Translations under genes and position numbers: made by a program
Notes under the pieces: model-generated
The model's database searches: none
The model's input: the letters and a program-made list of their open reading frames with translations, nothing else
What the model was told of the DNA's origin: nothing
Shown here: positions 15,965 through 25,467 of the stretch, piece after piece
Layout of the letters: every line of letters begins with the position of its first letter
Numbering within the stretch: the first letter of the stretch is position 1
Origin: Terriglobia bacterium
GTDB taxonomy: Bacteria > Acidobacteriota > Terriglobia > Bryobacterales > Bryobacteraceae
NCBI GenBank assembly: GCA_021324185.1
Contig: JAJPJN010000145.1
Location: 1-53,668, forward strand
DNA: 53,668 bases
Reading direction: 5' to 3'

Positions 15965-18900
15965 ATGCGATTCACAGCCGTGCTCCTCGGATTAGTGGTT
16001 TTCTCGGGACTCCACGCTCAGACGATGAAGGCTCCCGATATCACGAAAGACCCCACATTATACGTCGTCCCTTACGCGCACCTCGATACCCAGTGGCGCT
16101 GGGAATTTCCGCAAACCATCAGCGAATATCTGCTGAAGACAATGCGGATCAATTTCGACTACATCGATAAATATCCGCACTACGTTTTCAACTGGACCGG
16201 GGCAAATCGTTACCGGCTGATGAAAGAGTACTTCCCGGCCGACTACGCGCGCATGAAGCAGTACGTTGCCGCGGGGCGCTGGTTTCCTGCCGGTTCGTCC
16301 ATGGAAGAAGGCGATGTCAATCTGCCCAGCGCGGAGGGCATCATCCGGCAGATTCTTTATGGCAACACCTACTTCCGGAACGAATTCGGCAAAGCGAGTT
16401 CCGAGTACATGCTGCCCGATTGCTTCGGCTTTCCGGCTTCGCTGCCAAGCATTCTGGCGCACGCGGGCGTGAAAGGATTCTCCACCCAAAAGCTAAGTTC
16501 GGGATGGCAGCCGGCGCCGAAAGTGGGCGGGCCCGATTCGCCGGAACAAACGCCGGAGGGCATTCCGTACAACGTCGGAATCTGGATTGGGCCGGACGGC
16601 AAGACGGTGATTGCTGCGCTGAATCCGGGTAGTTACGGAAGCAACGTGTACACGGATTTGAGTAAAGAGCCTGGCCCGCCGCCTCCTCCGCCCATGTTGA
16701 CTCCGGAAGAGCGCGCGCGGCTTACTCCGCAGCAGTTGCAATTTCTGCAGCGCCCCAGGCAAATAGAGCAGGATTGGGTGAAACGCATCGAGCTCGACGG
16801 CAAAGTCACGGGCGTGTATGCCGATTATCACTACGTCGGCACAGGCGACACCGGGGGCGCTACGCAGGAATCGACGGTGAAGCTGCTGGAAGCGATCGTA
16901 ACCAAGAGCATGACCGTGCTACCGGTACCGCCGCGCTTTGGCCGGGGTGCCCAGCAGCAGCAAGCGCAGGCAACGGGACCGGAAGTGCGAGTGGGCGATG
17001 GTCCCGTGCACGTGATCGAGTCGGCGGCCGACCAGATGTTTAACGACATCACGCCCGAGATGACGTCGCGCATGCCGACCTACAAGGGTGATCTCGAGTT
17101 GATCAATCATTCTGCCGGCTCGCTCACGTCGGAGGCGTATCACAAGCGCTGGATCATCAAAGGCGAGTTGCTGGCGGATGCGGCTGAGAAAGCATCGGTC
17201 GCGGCGAACTGGATGGGCGGGCGACGCTATCCCCAGAGGCGGCTCAACGATGCCTGGACGCTGATGATGGGTGGCCATTTTCATGACACAGCGGCGGGTA
17301 CGGCCACGCCGCGCGCCTATGAATTCGCCTGGAACGACGACATTATCGCCTTGAATCAATTTGCCAGCGTTCTGAATAGCGCGACGGAAGCCATCGTCTC
17401 CGGCATGAACACGCAAGCGCGCGGGATTCCGGTCGTGGTCTATAACCCACTGAACATCGCCCGCGAGGATCTGGTGGAAGCGGCAGTGGCATTTCCGGGC
17501 GGCGCGCCGCGCGCTGTGCGCGTGTACGGCCCGGACGGGCAGGAAGTTCCGGCTCAGATGGATGGCGACAACGTTCTGTTCGTGGCGAAAGCGCCCTCGG
17601 TGGGATACAGCGTTTACGAGGTCCAGCCGGCGCGCAGTGAGGCTGCTTCCGAATTGAAAATCAACGACACATCGCTTGAAAATGCGCGCTATCGGGTGCA
17701 CCTGAATCAGGACGGCGATGTCTCCAGCATTTACGACAAACAACTGAGGAAAGAACTGCTCTCCAACCCCATCCGGCTGGCTATTTCGACCGACCGGCCG
17801 CGTCAATGGCCGGCCTGGAACATGGATTTCGATCAGGAGCAAGCTGCTCCGCGTGCCTATGTCGCAGGGCCGGGACAGATTCGGATTACCGAGCGCGGCC
17901 CGGCCCGTGTCTCTCTGGAAGTCACGCGCGAGGCGGAAGGATCGAAGTTTGTCCAGACCATCAGCCTGTCGGCTGGCGATGCGGGAAATCGAGTTGAGTT
18001 TCGAAACGCCATTGATTGGAAAACGCTGGCGGCCAATTTGAAGGCTACGTTCCCGCTGAGCGCGAGCAATGAAAACGCAACGTACAACTGGGACATCGGC
18101 ACGATTCAGCGGCCGTCTGCACAAGAGCGCCAGTTCGAAGTGGGCTCGCACCGGTGGATCGATCTGACGGATAAAAGCGGCGCCGACGGAGTCACGATTC
18201 TAACTGATTGCAAGAACGGATCGGATAAGCGCGACGACCACACCATCCGGTTGACTTTGCTGCGGTCGCCGGGGCTGCAGCCATCGCAGAACGGCCGCCC
18301 GGTGGCCTATAGCGATCAGGCGAATCAGGATTGGGGTCATCATGACTTCGTGTTCGGGCTGGCGGCACACGCAGGCGATTGGCGGAAAGCACAGACCGAC
18401 TGGCAGGCCTACCGCTTGAACGATCCATTGATTGCTTTTGAAACACCAAAACATGTTGGCGCGTTGGGGAAAAATTTCTCGCTATTGCGAATCGACAACC
18501 CGCGCATCCGCGTGCTGGCGCTGAAGAAGGCTGAGTCGGGTGACGAGGTGATCCTGCGCATGGTGGAACTGGATGGCGCTTCCGCGCAAGCTGTGAAGGT
18601 CTCGTTTGCAGGCCCCATCGCCTCGGCGCGCGAAGTGAACGGCCAGGAGCAGCCGTTAGGACCTGCGACCGTTCAATCGGGTGCGCTGGTGATTTCGTTT
18701 GGCGCGTATCAGCCGCGAACGTTCGCCATCCGTTTGGGCGCCGCGCCGGTGGCATTGAAACCGGTGCAATCGGAGACGGTGCCGCTCGCTTACGATCTGG
18801 CGGCGGCGAGCAATGACGACACCAAAACGGAAGGCGGCGGCTTCGATGGAAAAGGAGATGCGCTGCCGGCTGAAATGCTGCCGCAAGAGATCGAGTATCG

Positions 18901-19504
18901 AGGCGTGGAGTTCAAACTGGGCCCCGCGAAAACAGGGACACCTGACGCAGTGATCGCCAAAGGCCAGACCATTGCGCTTCCCTCCGGCACATACAATCGC
19001 GTTTACATTTTGGCCGCCTCGGCAAACGGTGACGAGCCGGCGAAGTTCCGTGTGGGCAATGCCGCTGCCGAATTGAAGATTGAAAACTGGGGCGGATTTA
19101 TCGGCCAGTGGGATACACGTGTGTGGAAGAACGAGCCTGTGCGCGACTGGGCTTTTTCGGCGAATCACCAGCCTTGGCCGCCGCCGCCGGACTGGCCGAA
19201 AGGGTGGTCGCCCAGGTATCCAGATGATTATGTAGGTTTGCGCGCGGGCTATGTGAAACCGGCTGAGCTGGGCTGGTATGCGTCGCATCACCATACGGCG
19301 CAAGGCTTGAATGAGCCCTACCAGTATTCGTATCTCTTTGCGTATTCCATCGCTGTTCCGCCGGGCGCGAAAACGTTGAGGCTGCCGAATGATGAAAACA
19401 TCCGGATCTTCGCTGTATCCGTGGCAGAAGAAAATCCGGTTATCACTCCGGCCCAGCCCTTGTATGACACGTTGGGGCGCACTGAACCAGGACCAATGCA
19501 ATAA
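15965..19504 (+). CDS. secreted GH38-family alpha-mannosidase
   Basis: A 1179-residue exported glycoside hydrolase. The signal peptide is MRFTAVLLGLVVFSGLHAQ; the ATG at 15965 is chosen because upstream codons in the frame do not look coding. The GH38 catalytic domain has VPYAHLDTQWRW (zinc-binding His and Asp), the nucleophile region LPDCFGFPASLP and GGHFHDTAAGTATP (zinc His). A GPPPPPPM proline run near residue 237 marks a loop inserted in the catalytic domain. Beta-sandwich domains follow and a C-terminal region from about 960 looks like an extra carbohydrate-binding sandwich. The enzyme cleaves terminal alpha-mannosides. Its neighbours (DUF1080, S9 peptidase, on the other strand) suggest extracellular glycoprotein or polysaccharide breakdown. 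Confidence 0.9.
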   Translation: MRFTAVLLGLVVFSGLHAQTMKAPDITKDPTLYVVPYAHLDTQWRWEFPQTISEYLLKTMRINFDYIDKYPHYVFNWTGANRYRLMKEYFPADYARMKQYVAAGRWFPAGSSMEEGDVNLPSAEGIIRQILYGNTYFRNEFGKASSEYMLPDCFGFPASLPSILAHAGVKGFSTQKLSSGWQPAPKVGGPDSPEQTPEGIPYNVGIWIGPDGKTVIAALNPGSYGSNVYTDLSKEPGPPPPPPMLTPEERARLTPQQLQFLQRPRQIEQDWVKRIELDGKVTGVYADYHYVGTGDTGGATQESTVKLLEAIVTKSMTVLPVPPRFGRGAQQQQAQATGPEVRVGDGPVHVIESAADQMFNDITPEMTSRMPTYKGDLELINHSAGSLTSEAYHKRWIIKGELLADAAEKASVAANWMGGRRYPQRRLNDAWTLMMGGHFHDTAAGTATPRAYEFAWNDDIIALNQFASVLNSATEAIVSGMNTQARGIPVVVYNPLNIAREDLVEAAVAFPGGAPRAVRVYGPDGQEVPAQMDGDNVLFVAKAPSVGYSVYEVQPARSEAASELKINDTSLENARYRVHLNQDGDVSSIYDKQLRKELLSNPIRLAISTDRPRQWPAWNMDFDQEQAAPRAYVAGPGQIRITERGPARVSLEVTREAEGSKFVQTISLSAGDAGNRVEFRNAIDWKTLAANLKATFPLSASNENATYNWDIGTIQRPSAQERQFEVGSHRWIDLTDKSGADGVTILTDCKNGSDKRDDHTIRLTLLRSPGLQPSQNGRPVAYSDQANQDWGHHDFVFGLAAHAGDWRKAQTDWQAYRLNDPLIAFETPKHVGALGKNFSLLRIDNPRIRVLALKKAESGDEVILRMVELDGASAQAVKVSFAGPIASAREVNGQEQPLGPATVQSGALVISFGAYQPRTFAIRLGAAPVALKPVQSETVPLAYDLAAASNDDTKTEGGGFDGKGDALPAEMLPQEIEYRGVEFKLGPAKTGTPDAVIAKGQTIALPSGTYNRVYILAASANGDEPAKFRVGNAAAELKIENWGGFIGQWDTRVWKNEPVRDWAFSANHQPWPPPPDWPKGWSPRYPDDYVGLRAGYVKPAELGWYASHHHTAQGLNEPYQYSYLFAYSIAVPPGAKTLRLPNDENIRIFAVSVAEENPVITPAQPLYDTLGRTEPGPMQ

Positions 19505-19515
19505 CGAACCGGCAC

Positions 19516-20298
19516 TTAACTTAGCGGCCGCACCCAGATGTTGCGGAAGCTGATGGGTTCGCTCTTATCGCCGTGCGCTTGCAGCTTAATGGGAGCCGCT
19601 GTATACGCTTTATAGAACGGCTTGCCGATGTAAAGCGTCTCGCCTTTCAGTTCGAAATGGTTCTGAACCAGGACGCCGTTGAATAAGACCGTCACATAGG
19701 CCGGTGTTTTGAGACTCCCATCCGGGTTAAAACGAGGAGCGGTCCAGACCACGTCGTACGTTTGCCATTCGCCCGGAGGCCGGCAGGGATTCACCAGCGG
19801 GGGAGATTGCTTGTAAATGCTGCCCGCTTGCCCGTTGACATAGGTCGGATTGTTGTAGGAATCGAGAATCTGCAGTTCATAGCCGTCATCTTTTGGTCCG
19901 GTAGAGGCCAGAAAAAGACCGCTATTTCCCCGCGCCTGGCCGCTGCCGGTGATGTTCGACGGAACTTTCCATTCCAGGTGAAGTTGGTAATCCGTAAACG
20001 ATCGTTTCGTTTCGATATTCCCGGCCGCCTTGTTCACGGTGAGCACGCCATCGGCTACGATCCACTTGGCAGGCGAGTGGTCCTGGGCCGATACCCACTC
20101 GTCTTCGTTCTTGCCGTCAAACAGAATGATCGCGTCCGAAGGAGGCGCGCCGCAGGTTGCGCCCGGCGTCACCACCTTGGGGACGGGTGTCCATTGTTCG
20201 GTGTCTTCGGGCTTAGGTGCGGATTGCTGCTGGGCGGAGACGAGCAGAGCGGCCCCGATCAGGGCGGCGAATGTGACGAATTTGAAATGCATGGCCAT
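19516..20298 (-). CDS. exported DUF1080 (3-keto-disaccharide hydrolase domain) protein
   Basis: A 260-residue secreted protein with signal peptide MHFKFVTFAALIGAALLVSAQ; the ATG at 20298 and the one at 20292 are both possible starts. The DUF1080 domain begins at AIILFDGKNEDEWVS and includes YQLHLEWKVP, RGNSGLFLAS, GYELQILDSYNNPTY, GEWQTYDVVW and a final FRNIWVRPL strand: a concanavalin-like jelly roll. Members are known as 3-keto-glucoside hydrolases or sugar-binding proteins. It ends 12 bp from the mannosidase stop in the convergent direction and is followed upstream by the S9 peptidase on the same strand, 37 bp away. Confidence 0.9.
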   Translation of the reverse strand: MAMHFKFVTFAALIGAALLVSAQQQSAPKPEDTEQWTPVPKVVTPGATCGAPPSDAIILFDGKNEDEWVSAQDHSPAKWIVADGVLTVNKAAGNIETKRSFTDYQLHLEWKVPSNITGSGQARGNSGLFLASTGPKDDGYELQILDSYNNPTYVNGQAGSIYKQSPPLVNPCRPPGEWQTYDVVWTAPRFNPDGSLKTPAYVTVLFNGVLVQNHFELKGETLYIGKPFYKAYTAAPIKLQAHGDKSEPISFRNIWVRPLS

Positions 20299-20335
20299 CA
20301 CTTAGATGAGAATACATCGGGCTTTTGCCCGCCGG

Positions 20336-22279
20336 TTATGGGTTGTAGCGCTTGAGCCAATCCGCAATTTCCTGGAAGACGTTTTCGCGCTGCTCCCAGA
20401 GCACGGGGAAATGCGGTGAGCCGGGATATTCGACCATACGCGTCGTTTTGCCGTGGGCCAGAATCGCTTCGAAAAATTCGCGGCCTTGATACGTCGGCAC
20501 CCGAAAATCGGCGCCGCCGTGAAGGATCAGGGTGGGCGTTTTGATGTTCTCCACGAAATCGACGGCTGAGAATTTGCGGAACGCTTCGGGGTCCTGCGCC
20601 GGCCAGCGCGCATCATAATCGATCTGCTGTACATCGCTCGTCCAGAGAAAGCTGGCCCAATCCGTTATGCCTGCGCCCTCGATGGCAGCTTTGTAGCGGC
20701 TGGTTTGTGTAACAGTCCAGGAGGTCATGAAACCGCCGGCGCTCCAGCCGAAGATGGCGAGGCGATTCGGATCGGCCCAGCCTTGCGCGATGGCATAATC
20801 GGTGGCGCTATCGACGTCGCGATAGGCGCGATCGCCGAAATGCTGATAAATCGAATCGAGAAACTTATCGCCGTACCCCGTAGAACCGCGATATTCCGGC
20901 TGCAGGACCACATAGCCGAGGCCAGCGATAATGCGACAGAAGGGATCGAGCACCAGCAGATCGTTCGCTTCCGGGCCGCCGTGGGGCAGGACAAGATATG
21001 GATATTTCACGCCCTCGCGATAGCCTGCCGGAAATGTTGCGATGCCTTCGAGATTGATGCCTTCCTTGCTGGTCCAGTGCACATCGCGCACGGAGCCGAG
21101 ATCGATTTTCGCGATGAGATCATCACCTTCTGAGGTGATCTTGTGAAGAGCGCCTGATTGCGGCACGGCCACGTTCGACGTGTGAGTGGGATCGCCTACT
21201 GTGAAGGCGAGTTGTTGAGCCGAGGACGAATACGGCGAGAAGACAGGTGGCCCGGCGATGGCGCCATCAGCCCATTTATATGCGGGAACGAGCGTGCTGC
21301 CGCGAAACTCCATGGTTTCGGAGCGGACGCCGCGATTGACTTCGACCCATACATGGCCGTGGGGGTCGGAGTCCAGGCTGATCGCGCTTGCATCCAGATT
21401 TGGGGTCCGGTTGGCGGGCTTGCCTCCGCGCGCGGGAATTGTGTAGAGCTCATCGGGAGTCAGCACGGAATTCGCTGTGCTGAGAAACGCCAGATCCCCA
21501 TCGCTCGTCCAGGCGATGCCGCTGACCGTGTTCGAAATCTCTGCTAAGCGGTGCGTGCCGGATGCGGAGCAGGTGTCAATCCACGAGCGCACATAATGGA
21601 AACCGATTTTGGGCGTCATCGACACAACCGCGAGTTCAGAGCCTTGTGGCGACCAGGCGATGGGCGAATTGGCCCCGCCCACAACAGGTGCGCCAGCAAT
21701 CCACTTCAGATCGCTACACCACCATTGGCCCGCGGCGCCGTCCGATTTGACAATGTAAAGACTCACCTCATCGGGCTCAATGACGCTGCGCGTTGTGGCC
21801 AGATTGTCCGGCGGGCGCGGGTCAGCGAGCAACGCATAGCGGGACCCATCCGGCGAAGGTACGGCGCCCTGTATGCCGCGCGGCAGAAGCACGGTGGTTT
21901 GCGGCACCGATATCTCTGTGAGCCCGTTGAGAGCGAATACTGCAAACTGGCCGATATTGTTGATCTTGTATGAGCCATATAAAGCGGCGCCGTTTTGAGT
22001 GAAACCGAAAGGTGTGAAATCGGCCGGCGCATCCAGCTTTTTCGAAGTCGCGCCACTTGGATTGACGATGTGCCACTCCGTCGTAGTGCGGCCTTTGGCG
22101 CTGCCGAATGAGACGGAATAAAGGATCGCTTGGCCGTCCGGGTTGACGGCAATGGCGCGCGCGGCGCGCAACGCAGCCCAATCGCTGAACTGAAACGGAT
22201 GCTTCCCTGAAGATGCTGTCTGCGTATTTGCGATGTGAGCTAAAACGCAGACCGCGGCGGCACAAGCGGCTATTCGCAT
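20336..22279 (-). CDS. S9 (prolyl oligopeptidase) family serine peptidase
   Basis: A 647-residue secreted peptidase with a signal peptide (MRIAACAAAVCVLAHIANTQ). Residues about 30-380 form a WD-like beta-propeller with TolB-type repeats (for example GIAWTSDGDLAFLST). The C-terminal alpha/beta hydrolase carries the catalytic triad: Ser in IFGWSAGGF (about 511), Asp in LHGGADFRVP (about 589) and His in PGSPHFPVL (about 621). HGGPEAND matches the oxyanion-hole motif. It cleaves peptides, acting as dipeptidyl or oligopeptidase. It probably shares a transcript with the DUF1080 gene below it. A strong terminator of the upstream BON gene lies at 22318-22351, so this gene must have its own promoter in about 22280-22317. 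Confidence 0.9.
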   Translation of the reverse strand: MRIAACAAAVCVLAHIANTQTASSGKHPFQFSDWAALRAARAIAVNPDGQAILYSVSFGSAKGRTTTEWHIVNPSGATSKKLDAPADFTPFGFTQNGAALYGSYKINNIGQFAVFALNGLTEISVPQTTVLLPRGIQGAVPSPDGSRYALLADPRPPDNLATTRSVIEPDEVSLYIVKSDGAAGQWWCSDLKWIAGAPVVGGANSPIAWSPQGSELAVVSMTPKIGFHYVRSWIDTCSASGTHRLAEISNTVSGIAWTSDGDLAFLSTANSVLTPDELYTIPARGGKPANRTPNLDASAISLDSDPHGHVWVEVNRGVRSETMEFRGSTLVPAYKWADGAIAGPPVFSPYSSSAQQLAFTVGDPTHTSNVAVPQSGALHKITSEGDDLIAKIDLGSVRDVHWTSKEGINLEGIATFPAGYREGVKYPYLVLPHGGPEANDLLVLDPFCRIIAGLGYVVLQPEYRGSTGYGDKFLDSIYQHFGDRAYRDVDSATDYAIAQGWADPNRLAIFGWSAGGFMTSWTVTQTSRYKAAIEGAGITDWASFLWTSDVQQIDYDARWPAQDPEAFRKFSAVDFVENIKTPTLILHGGADFRVPTYQGREFFEAILAHGKTTRMVEYPGSPHFPVLWEQRENVFQEIADWLKRYNP

Positions 22280-22317
22280 GAGGTCAACATATCAGCAGTT
22301 ACAGACCGGCAAATGAA

Positions 22318-22351
22318 AAAACGGCCGCACGATTTCTCGTGCGACCGTTTT
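22318..22351 (-). terminator. rho-independent terminator downstream of the BON gene
   Basis: Arms 22318-22332 and 22337-22351 pair over 15 positions with one mismatch around a four-base loop. On the minus strand the hairpin is followed by TTTTTT (22316-22321 on the plus strand), the full signature of an intrinsic terminator. It lies 33 bp after the BON protein stop codon and before the S9 peptidase gene. Confidence 0.9.
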
Positions 22352-22383
22352 CCGCGACTTATGAATCGCCACCTGGTAAGCGA

Positions 22384-23037
22384 TCAGCTATCCACTCGCA
22401 GATTGTTCGTCACCGAAAATACACCGGGAACAGCATTTGCCTGGATGTTGGCAATATCTCTATCGCCATTTGCTCCCACTGCGCCCTCCAGAGTGACATG
22501 GCCGTTCTTCACGACGATGTGTATGGCGTGGTAGCCAACAGGCGGGTCGTTTGTGATTCCCGTCCACCAGGCAAGGCGGCTTTGGAAGATAGGACCGGTT
22601 CGATTGGAAGTGTACTTCTGCAACACCGGCGTTCTGTAGATCCGCGCGTAAACCGCCGCCCGGATGCGGTCATCGTTCGGCGAGAGAGGCAGCACGTCAA
22701 TTTTGTTGTGCACCTTGCGAACTCCTTCGATTCGTTTCACGGCTTTTTCTGCCGCGCTCTTGAGCATTGGCCGTGAGGCTTGGCCTAAAAGCGTCACGTT
22801 GCAACCGTCCACTCGATATTCGAGGTTGTCGAATACGCCGTAATACGGCAGCATCGCGAGTTCATGATGTACCTGGCTCGCGATGCGCGCTTCTGTATCG
22901 CGGCTGAACGCGGCTGAAGCGTGCTTGTTACTGCACGCGTGCTTCGCTTCGGCGTGTAAGTTAGCCGGGAGAATTGTCGCGAACGCGATCGCACCCAGCA
23001 GTGCAGATCGTTTCAAGTGTTTATAGATCATGGTCAT
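22384..23037 (-). CDS. periplasmic double BON-domain protein
   Basis: A 217-residue exported protein: signal peptide MIYKHLKRSALLGAIAFATILPA, a linker, then two BON domains. The first covers about 60-120 (RIASQVHHELAMLPYYGVFDNLEY, VTLLGQASRPMLKSAAEKAV; given as separate pieces) and the second about 135-215 (IRAAVYARIYR, GHVTLEGAVGANGDRDIAN, VFSVTNNLRV). BON domains bind phospholipid and stabilise the envelope under osmotic or other stress, as OsmY does. The start is the ATG at 23037, 25 bases after the transcription start predicted by the sigma-54 promoter at 23073-23089. A paired enhancer-like site lies further up. It stands alone, closed by its own terminator. Confidence 0.85.
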   Translation of the reverse strand: MTMIYKHLKRSALLGAIAFATILPANLHAEAKHACSNKHASAAFSRDTEARIASQVHHELAMLPYYGVFDNLEYRVDGCNVTLLGQASRPMLKSAAEKAVKRIEGVRKVHNKIDVLPLSPNDDRIRAAVYARIYRTPVLQKYTSNRTGPIFQSRLAWWTGITNDPPVGYHAIHIVVKNGHVTLEGAVGANGDRDIANIQANAVPGVFSVTNNLRVDS

Positions 23038-23072
23038 TTGTTTCTCGATTGATTTCTTTCGTAATCGATAAG

Positions 23073-23089
23073 AGCACCCCGGCGGCCAA
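23073..23089 (-). promoter_or_regulatory. sigma-54 (-24/-12) promoter of the BON gene
   Basis: On the minus strand the sequence is TTGGCCGCCGGGGTGCT. The invariant GG and GC are 12 bp apart and the flanking bases fit the YTGGCAYGNNNNTTGCW consensus in most positions. The predicted start of transcription is about 25 bases from the ATG. Confidence 0.65.
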
Positions 23090-23149
23090 TTAGTCATGTC
23101 GGGAAGTTATTGATAACACGTTCGGCGGAAAAGCCATGGAGTGCTGGAA

Positions 23150-23185
23150 TGCCCGAAAAGCGCCTCTGATGCCTCTTTTCGCACA
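23150..23185. promoter_or_regulatory. paired enhancer-like dyad upstream of the BON gene
   Basis: Two 16-bp sites, TGCCCGAAAAGCGCCT and TGCCTCTTTTCGCACA, start 20 bp apart (two helical turns). Each is an imperfect dyad of G/C-rich arms around a four-base A/T core. The pair lies about 60 bp upstream of the -24/-12 promoter. The same arrangement recurs at 27123, 31779 and 36022. Confidence 0.6.
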
Positions 23186-23211
23186 AGCTGCGCGGTGCTA
23201 ATTAGCGGGGG

Positions 23212-24816
23212 TTAGCGAGAGCCGGTCTTCAATGCCAGCGGCTCCTCTAGCGGTAAATCCACGGTCAGCGGTGGGTGATCTGAAATGCGATCCTCAACCG
23301 CCTGATTTAGTTGGTTCATCGTGATGGCGAAGTGTGGCGCGAAGCGATAGCTTTGTTGCGGAGCGCGCGGATCGCGGATGAACGGCTTCACAAAAAACCA
23401 GTCGAGCTTGAAATTGCCAATCCAGCCGCCATAATTCCTTTCAAAAGCATAGGTCGGAACGAATCCTTTACGCCCTCGCTGGTTACTGTTGGCAAGGGTT
23501 CCTTGTTTGTTGTTAAGAGTTCGCTCGGTCGTCCCACGAAAATCAAATGCGTAGCCATCGCTGAACCGGAATTTCTCTACAGACCGAAAAAGGCCGCGTT
23601 CGCGGTTTTCCCAAAAAAATGGAAAATGAAACGCCGTGGGATCAAGATATTGATGAAAGTAGCGAAGAGGAACAATCGCGTAGTGGGGAATGCTTATGGG
23701 GCTGCCCCAGAAGATCGCCTGATTAACCCAGAAACGATAGTCGGTAACCCTTTTCATGATTTCGTTTCTCACGGAAGTGGGAGTTGCATCACTCCCGGAA
23801 GTGTTGAGATCTCCGGCGAGCACTATGGGATTATCGATCGATTGAATGACACGAAGAAGGGCTTTCATCTGGCGTTGACGGCATCCGGGCGGGCACTTAT
23901 TTTCGAGGTGTACCGAGATAACAGTCAGTCTTCCGGTGGGAAATGCCGGCACCGCAAGATCAACGATAAGCGCCATACGTCCTCCGCGCCGCACTTCGCG
24001 CTTGACGCGCTCGCGGAATAGCTTGCTGGCAGACCAGCGCTTGCCTTGCTCCAGCGTGGCGATCGCCTTGGTTTCTTTGCCGTACCAGTCATAGCAGACT
24101 GGAAGCCGGACGATGCGTGCCCGCTCAATTGGATAACGGCTTAGAATGGCGTTCCCGTGCAGGCCGTGATATCGCGCCGGATCGACCTTCAAATCTTCTT
24201 CCAAACGCCGTTCCTCGTCTTTGTCCGGCAGGTCGATCTTTTCAATGCCGAGATCGAATAGCGGGTCTACCTCGACAAACTCGACTCCGTACGCATAATT
24301 CATATGCAGGGCAGCAGCCAAATCGCGCGAAACATCGCGGTACTCAGTGCGTTTCATTCCCAGGTCGACTTCATTCAGAATTAGAACGTCGGTTTCCTGT
24401 AGCGCGCTGAGCTGCGCCTGAACCACTTGATCGCCCGCGCGATTTTCATATCCCGCTTCTCGCCGGAACTGTTCGGGATTTCCAAGTGCCGATTCGATCA
24501 GATGGAAATTGAGGCCGCGCTCTATATTCCACGATGCCGCCCGGACAATGCTGCCCAGACCTTCAACCGTGGGCCGATGCGGGTGAATGTCATTTATGGT
24601 CGCATCGTTTCCTATGAATGGCGTGGTAAGTACCTCGTTCAGCTTTCCCGCCAGTATGTCTTTCGGCTCGGCTACCGCCGCCAGAACTTTCAACTCGTCG
24701 AAGGAGAGAAACCCGGGTGCCGAAGCTTTTGCGACAGCATGCGATTCGTTTTGTGGAAAGGTCGCGACGGGGAGGCAAGCCAGCAACAGGCACGCGATCC
24801 TCAGCTTCATCGTCAT
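23212..24816 (-). CDS. exported endonuclease/exonuclease/phosphatase (EEP) family protein
   Basis: A 534-residue protein with a signal peptide (KLRIACLLLACLPVATF). The EEP fold is shown by VRAASWNIERGL (about 94), DVLILNEVDLGM (metal Glu, about 145), LHGNAILSRYPI, TVISVHLENKCPPGCR, VLAGDLNTSGSD (Asp/Asn, about 335) and ISDHPPLTVDL (His, near the C-terminus). It is a metal-dependent phosphodiesterase or nuclease of unknown substrate, probably periplasmic. The ATG at 24816 has GCAGG about nine bases upstream. It is convergent with nothing and ends about 65 bp from the BON enhancer. Its codons about 27-157 are duplicated at 28272-28662. Confidence 0.85.
   Translation of the reverse strand: MTMKLRIACLLLACLPVATFPQNESHAVAKASAPGFLSFDELKVLAAVAEPKDILAGKLNEVLTTPFIGNDATINDIHPHRPTVEGLGSIVRAASWNIERGLNFHLIESALGNPEQFRREAGYENRAGDQVVQAQLSALQETDVLILNEVDLGMKRTEYRDVSRDLAAALHMNYAYGVEFVEVDPLFDLGIEKIDLPDKDEERRLEEDLKVDPARYHGLHGNAILSRYPIERARIVRLPVCYDWYGKETKAIATLEQGKRWSASKLFRERVKREVRRGGRMALIVDLAVPAFPTGRLTVISVHLENKCPPGCRQRQMKALLRVIQSIDNPIVLAGDLNTSGSDATPTSVRNEIMKRVTDYRFWVNQAIFWGSPISIPHYAIVPLRYFHQYLDPTAFHFPFFWENRERGLFRSVEKFRFSDGYAFDFRGTTERTLNNKQGTLANSNQRGRKGFVPTYAFERNYGGWIGNFKLDWFFVKPFIRDPRAPQQSYRFAPHFAITMNQLNQAVEDRISDHPPLTVDLPLEEPLALKTGSR
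24347..24739. repeat. copy A of a ~390-bp direct repeat (intact EEP gene)
   Basis: This stretch of the EEP gene matches 28272-28662 at about 94% identity by eye, with a net loss of two bases in the second copy. Both copies have the same orientation. Confidence 0.9.
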
Positions 24817-25007
24817 AGCGTACAACCTGCTTATCCTGACTCATTGGTATCGCAGATCTAAAAGATCAAGTTCACCTTCCAGCCTCCGCAATACTGAATC
24901 GTTAATCGCATTCTCGTTGCGGAGCTTCCTGCTCGACAAGTGGAGCCATATTGCTTCACAGCGACTCTTGTTTGATCGGAGGAGATGATCAATGCGCGAG
25001 TGTATCC

Positions 25008-25157
25008 TCAGGGCTGAGTTTCGGCTTCGTGTGACTCGACTTCTCGTTCTGCTTCAAACCAGTCCCCTTCCGCAGATCCGTCCGGACGACCTCGATCTCC
25101 CCAGCGATGATAGGCCCGAGATGCAAAAGCACGCCGCAACCACTCACCATTAGCCAC
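25008..25157 (-). CDS. short DUF2934 protein (49 residues)
   Basis: The GTG at 25157 has AAGGA nine bases upstream and opens a 49-residue frame. It contains ASRAYHRWGDRGRPDGSAEGDWFEAE in pieces (ASRAYHRW, GRPDGSA, DWFEAEREV), the DUF2934 helix pair. The frame continues above the GTG without family similarity, so this could instead be a truncated copy. The homolog at 31377-31598 has about 25 extra N-terminal residues. The DNA around it (24817-25007 and 25158-25467) shows no other gene. A sigma-54-like site with an 11-bp spacing lies at about 25183-25199, one base short of functional spacing. Confidence 0.5.
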   Translation of the reverse strand: MANGEWLRRAFASRAYHRWGDRGRPDGSAEGDWFEAEREVESHEAETQP

Positions 25158-25467
25158 AGAGGTAATCCTTGGACTTATCGCTGGCACCAAATTGCCATTC
25201 CTGTCCCCTTTGGGGCAGCGGAGAAACCGGCCAGAGCCTATGTGAAATTGCAATACTGCATTTCTGTCCGACTTCTTTCTCGCGCCCAAGCACGGCGTAA
25301 CGAGAGCACATGGTCACTTGACTTTACCTGACGACAGCAAAGCAGAGACTGAGTTGACCCAGCTTAAGAATACTTACGGAACAGATCCGAGATGAATTGC
25401 TGGTCACCGATAAACCTATCGATACATGGCAGCGATGCGCCGATTTCTCTCGATGGCCAAAGTCCAA

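Noticed and set aside
16919-18151. A 410-codon open frame on the minus strand opposite the GH38 mannosidase
   Set aside because: It mirrors codon bias of the high-GC mannosidase gene, has no domain, signal or ribosome binding site, and the plus-strand frame is clearly a GH38 enzyme.
25183-25199. A sigma-54 promoter for the 49-residue DUF2934 gene
   Set aside because: The GG and GC elements are 11 bp apart instead of 12, and no dyad pair lies upstream, so I do not list it as a promoter.
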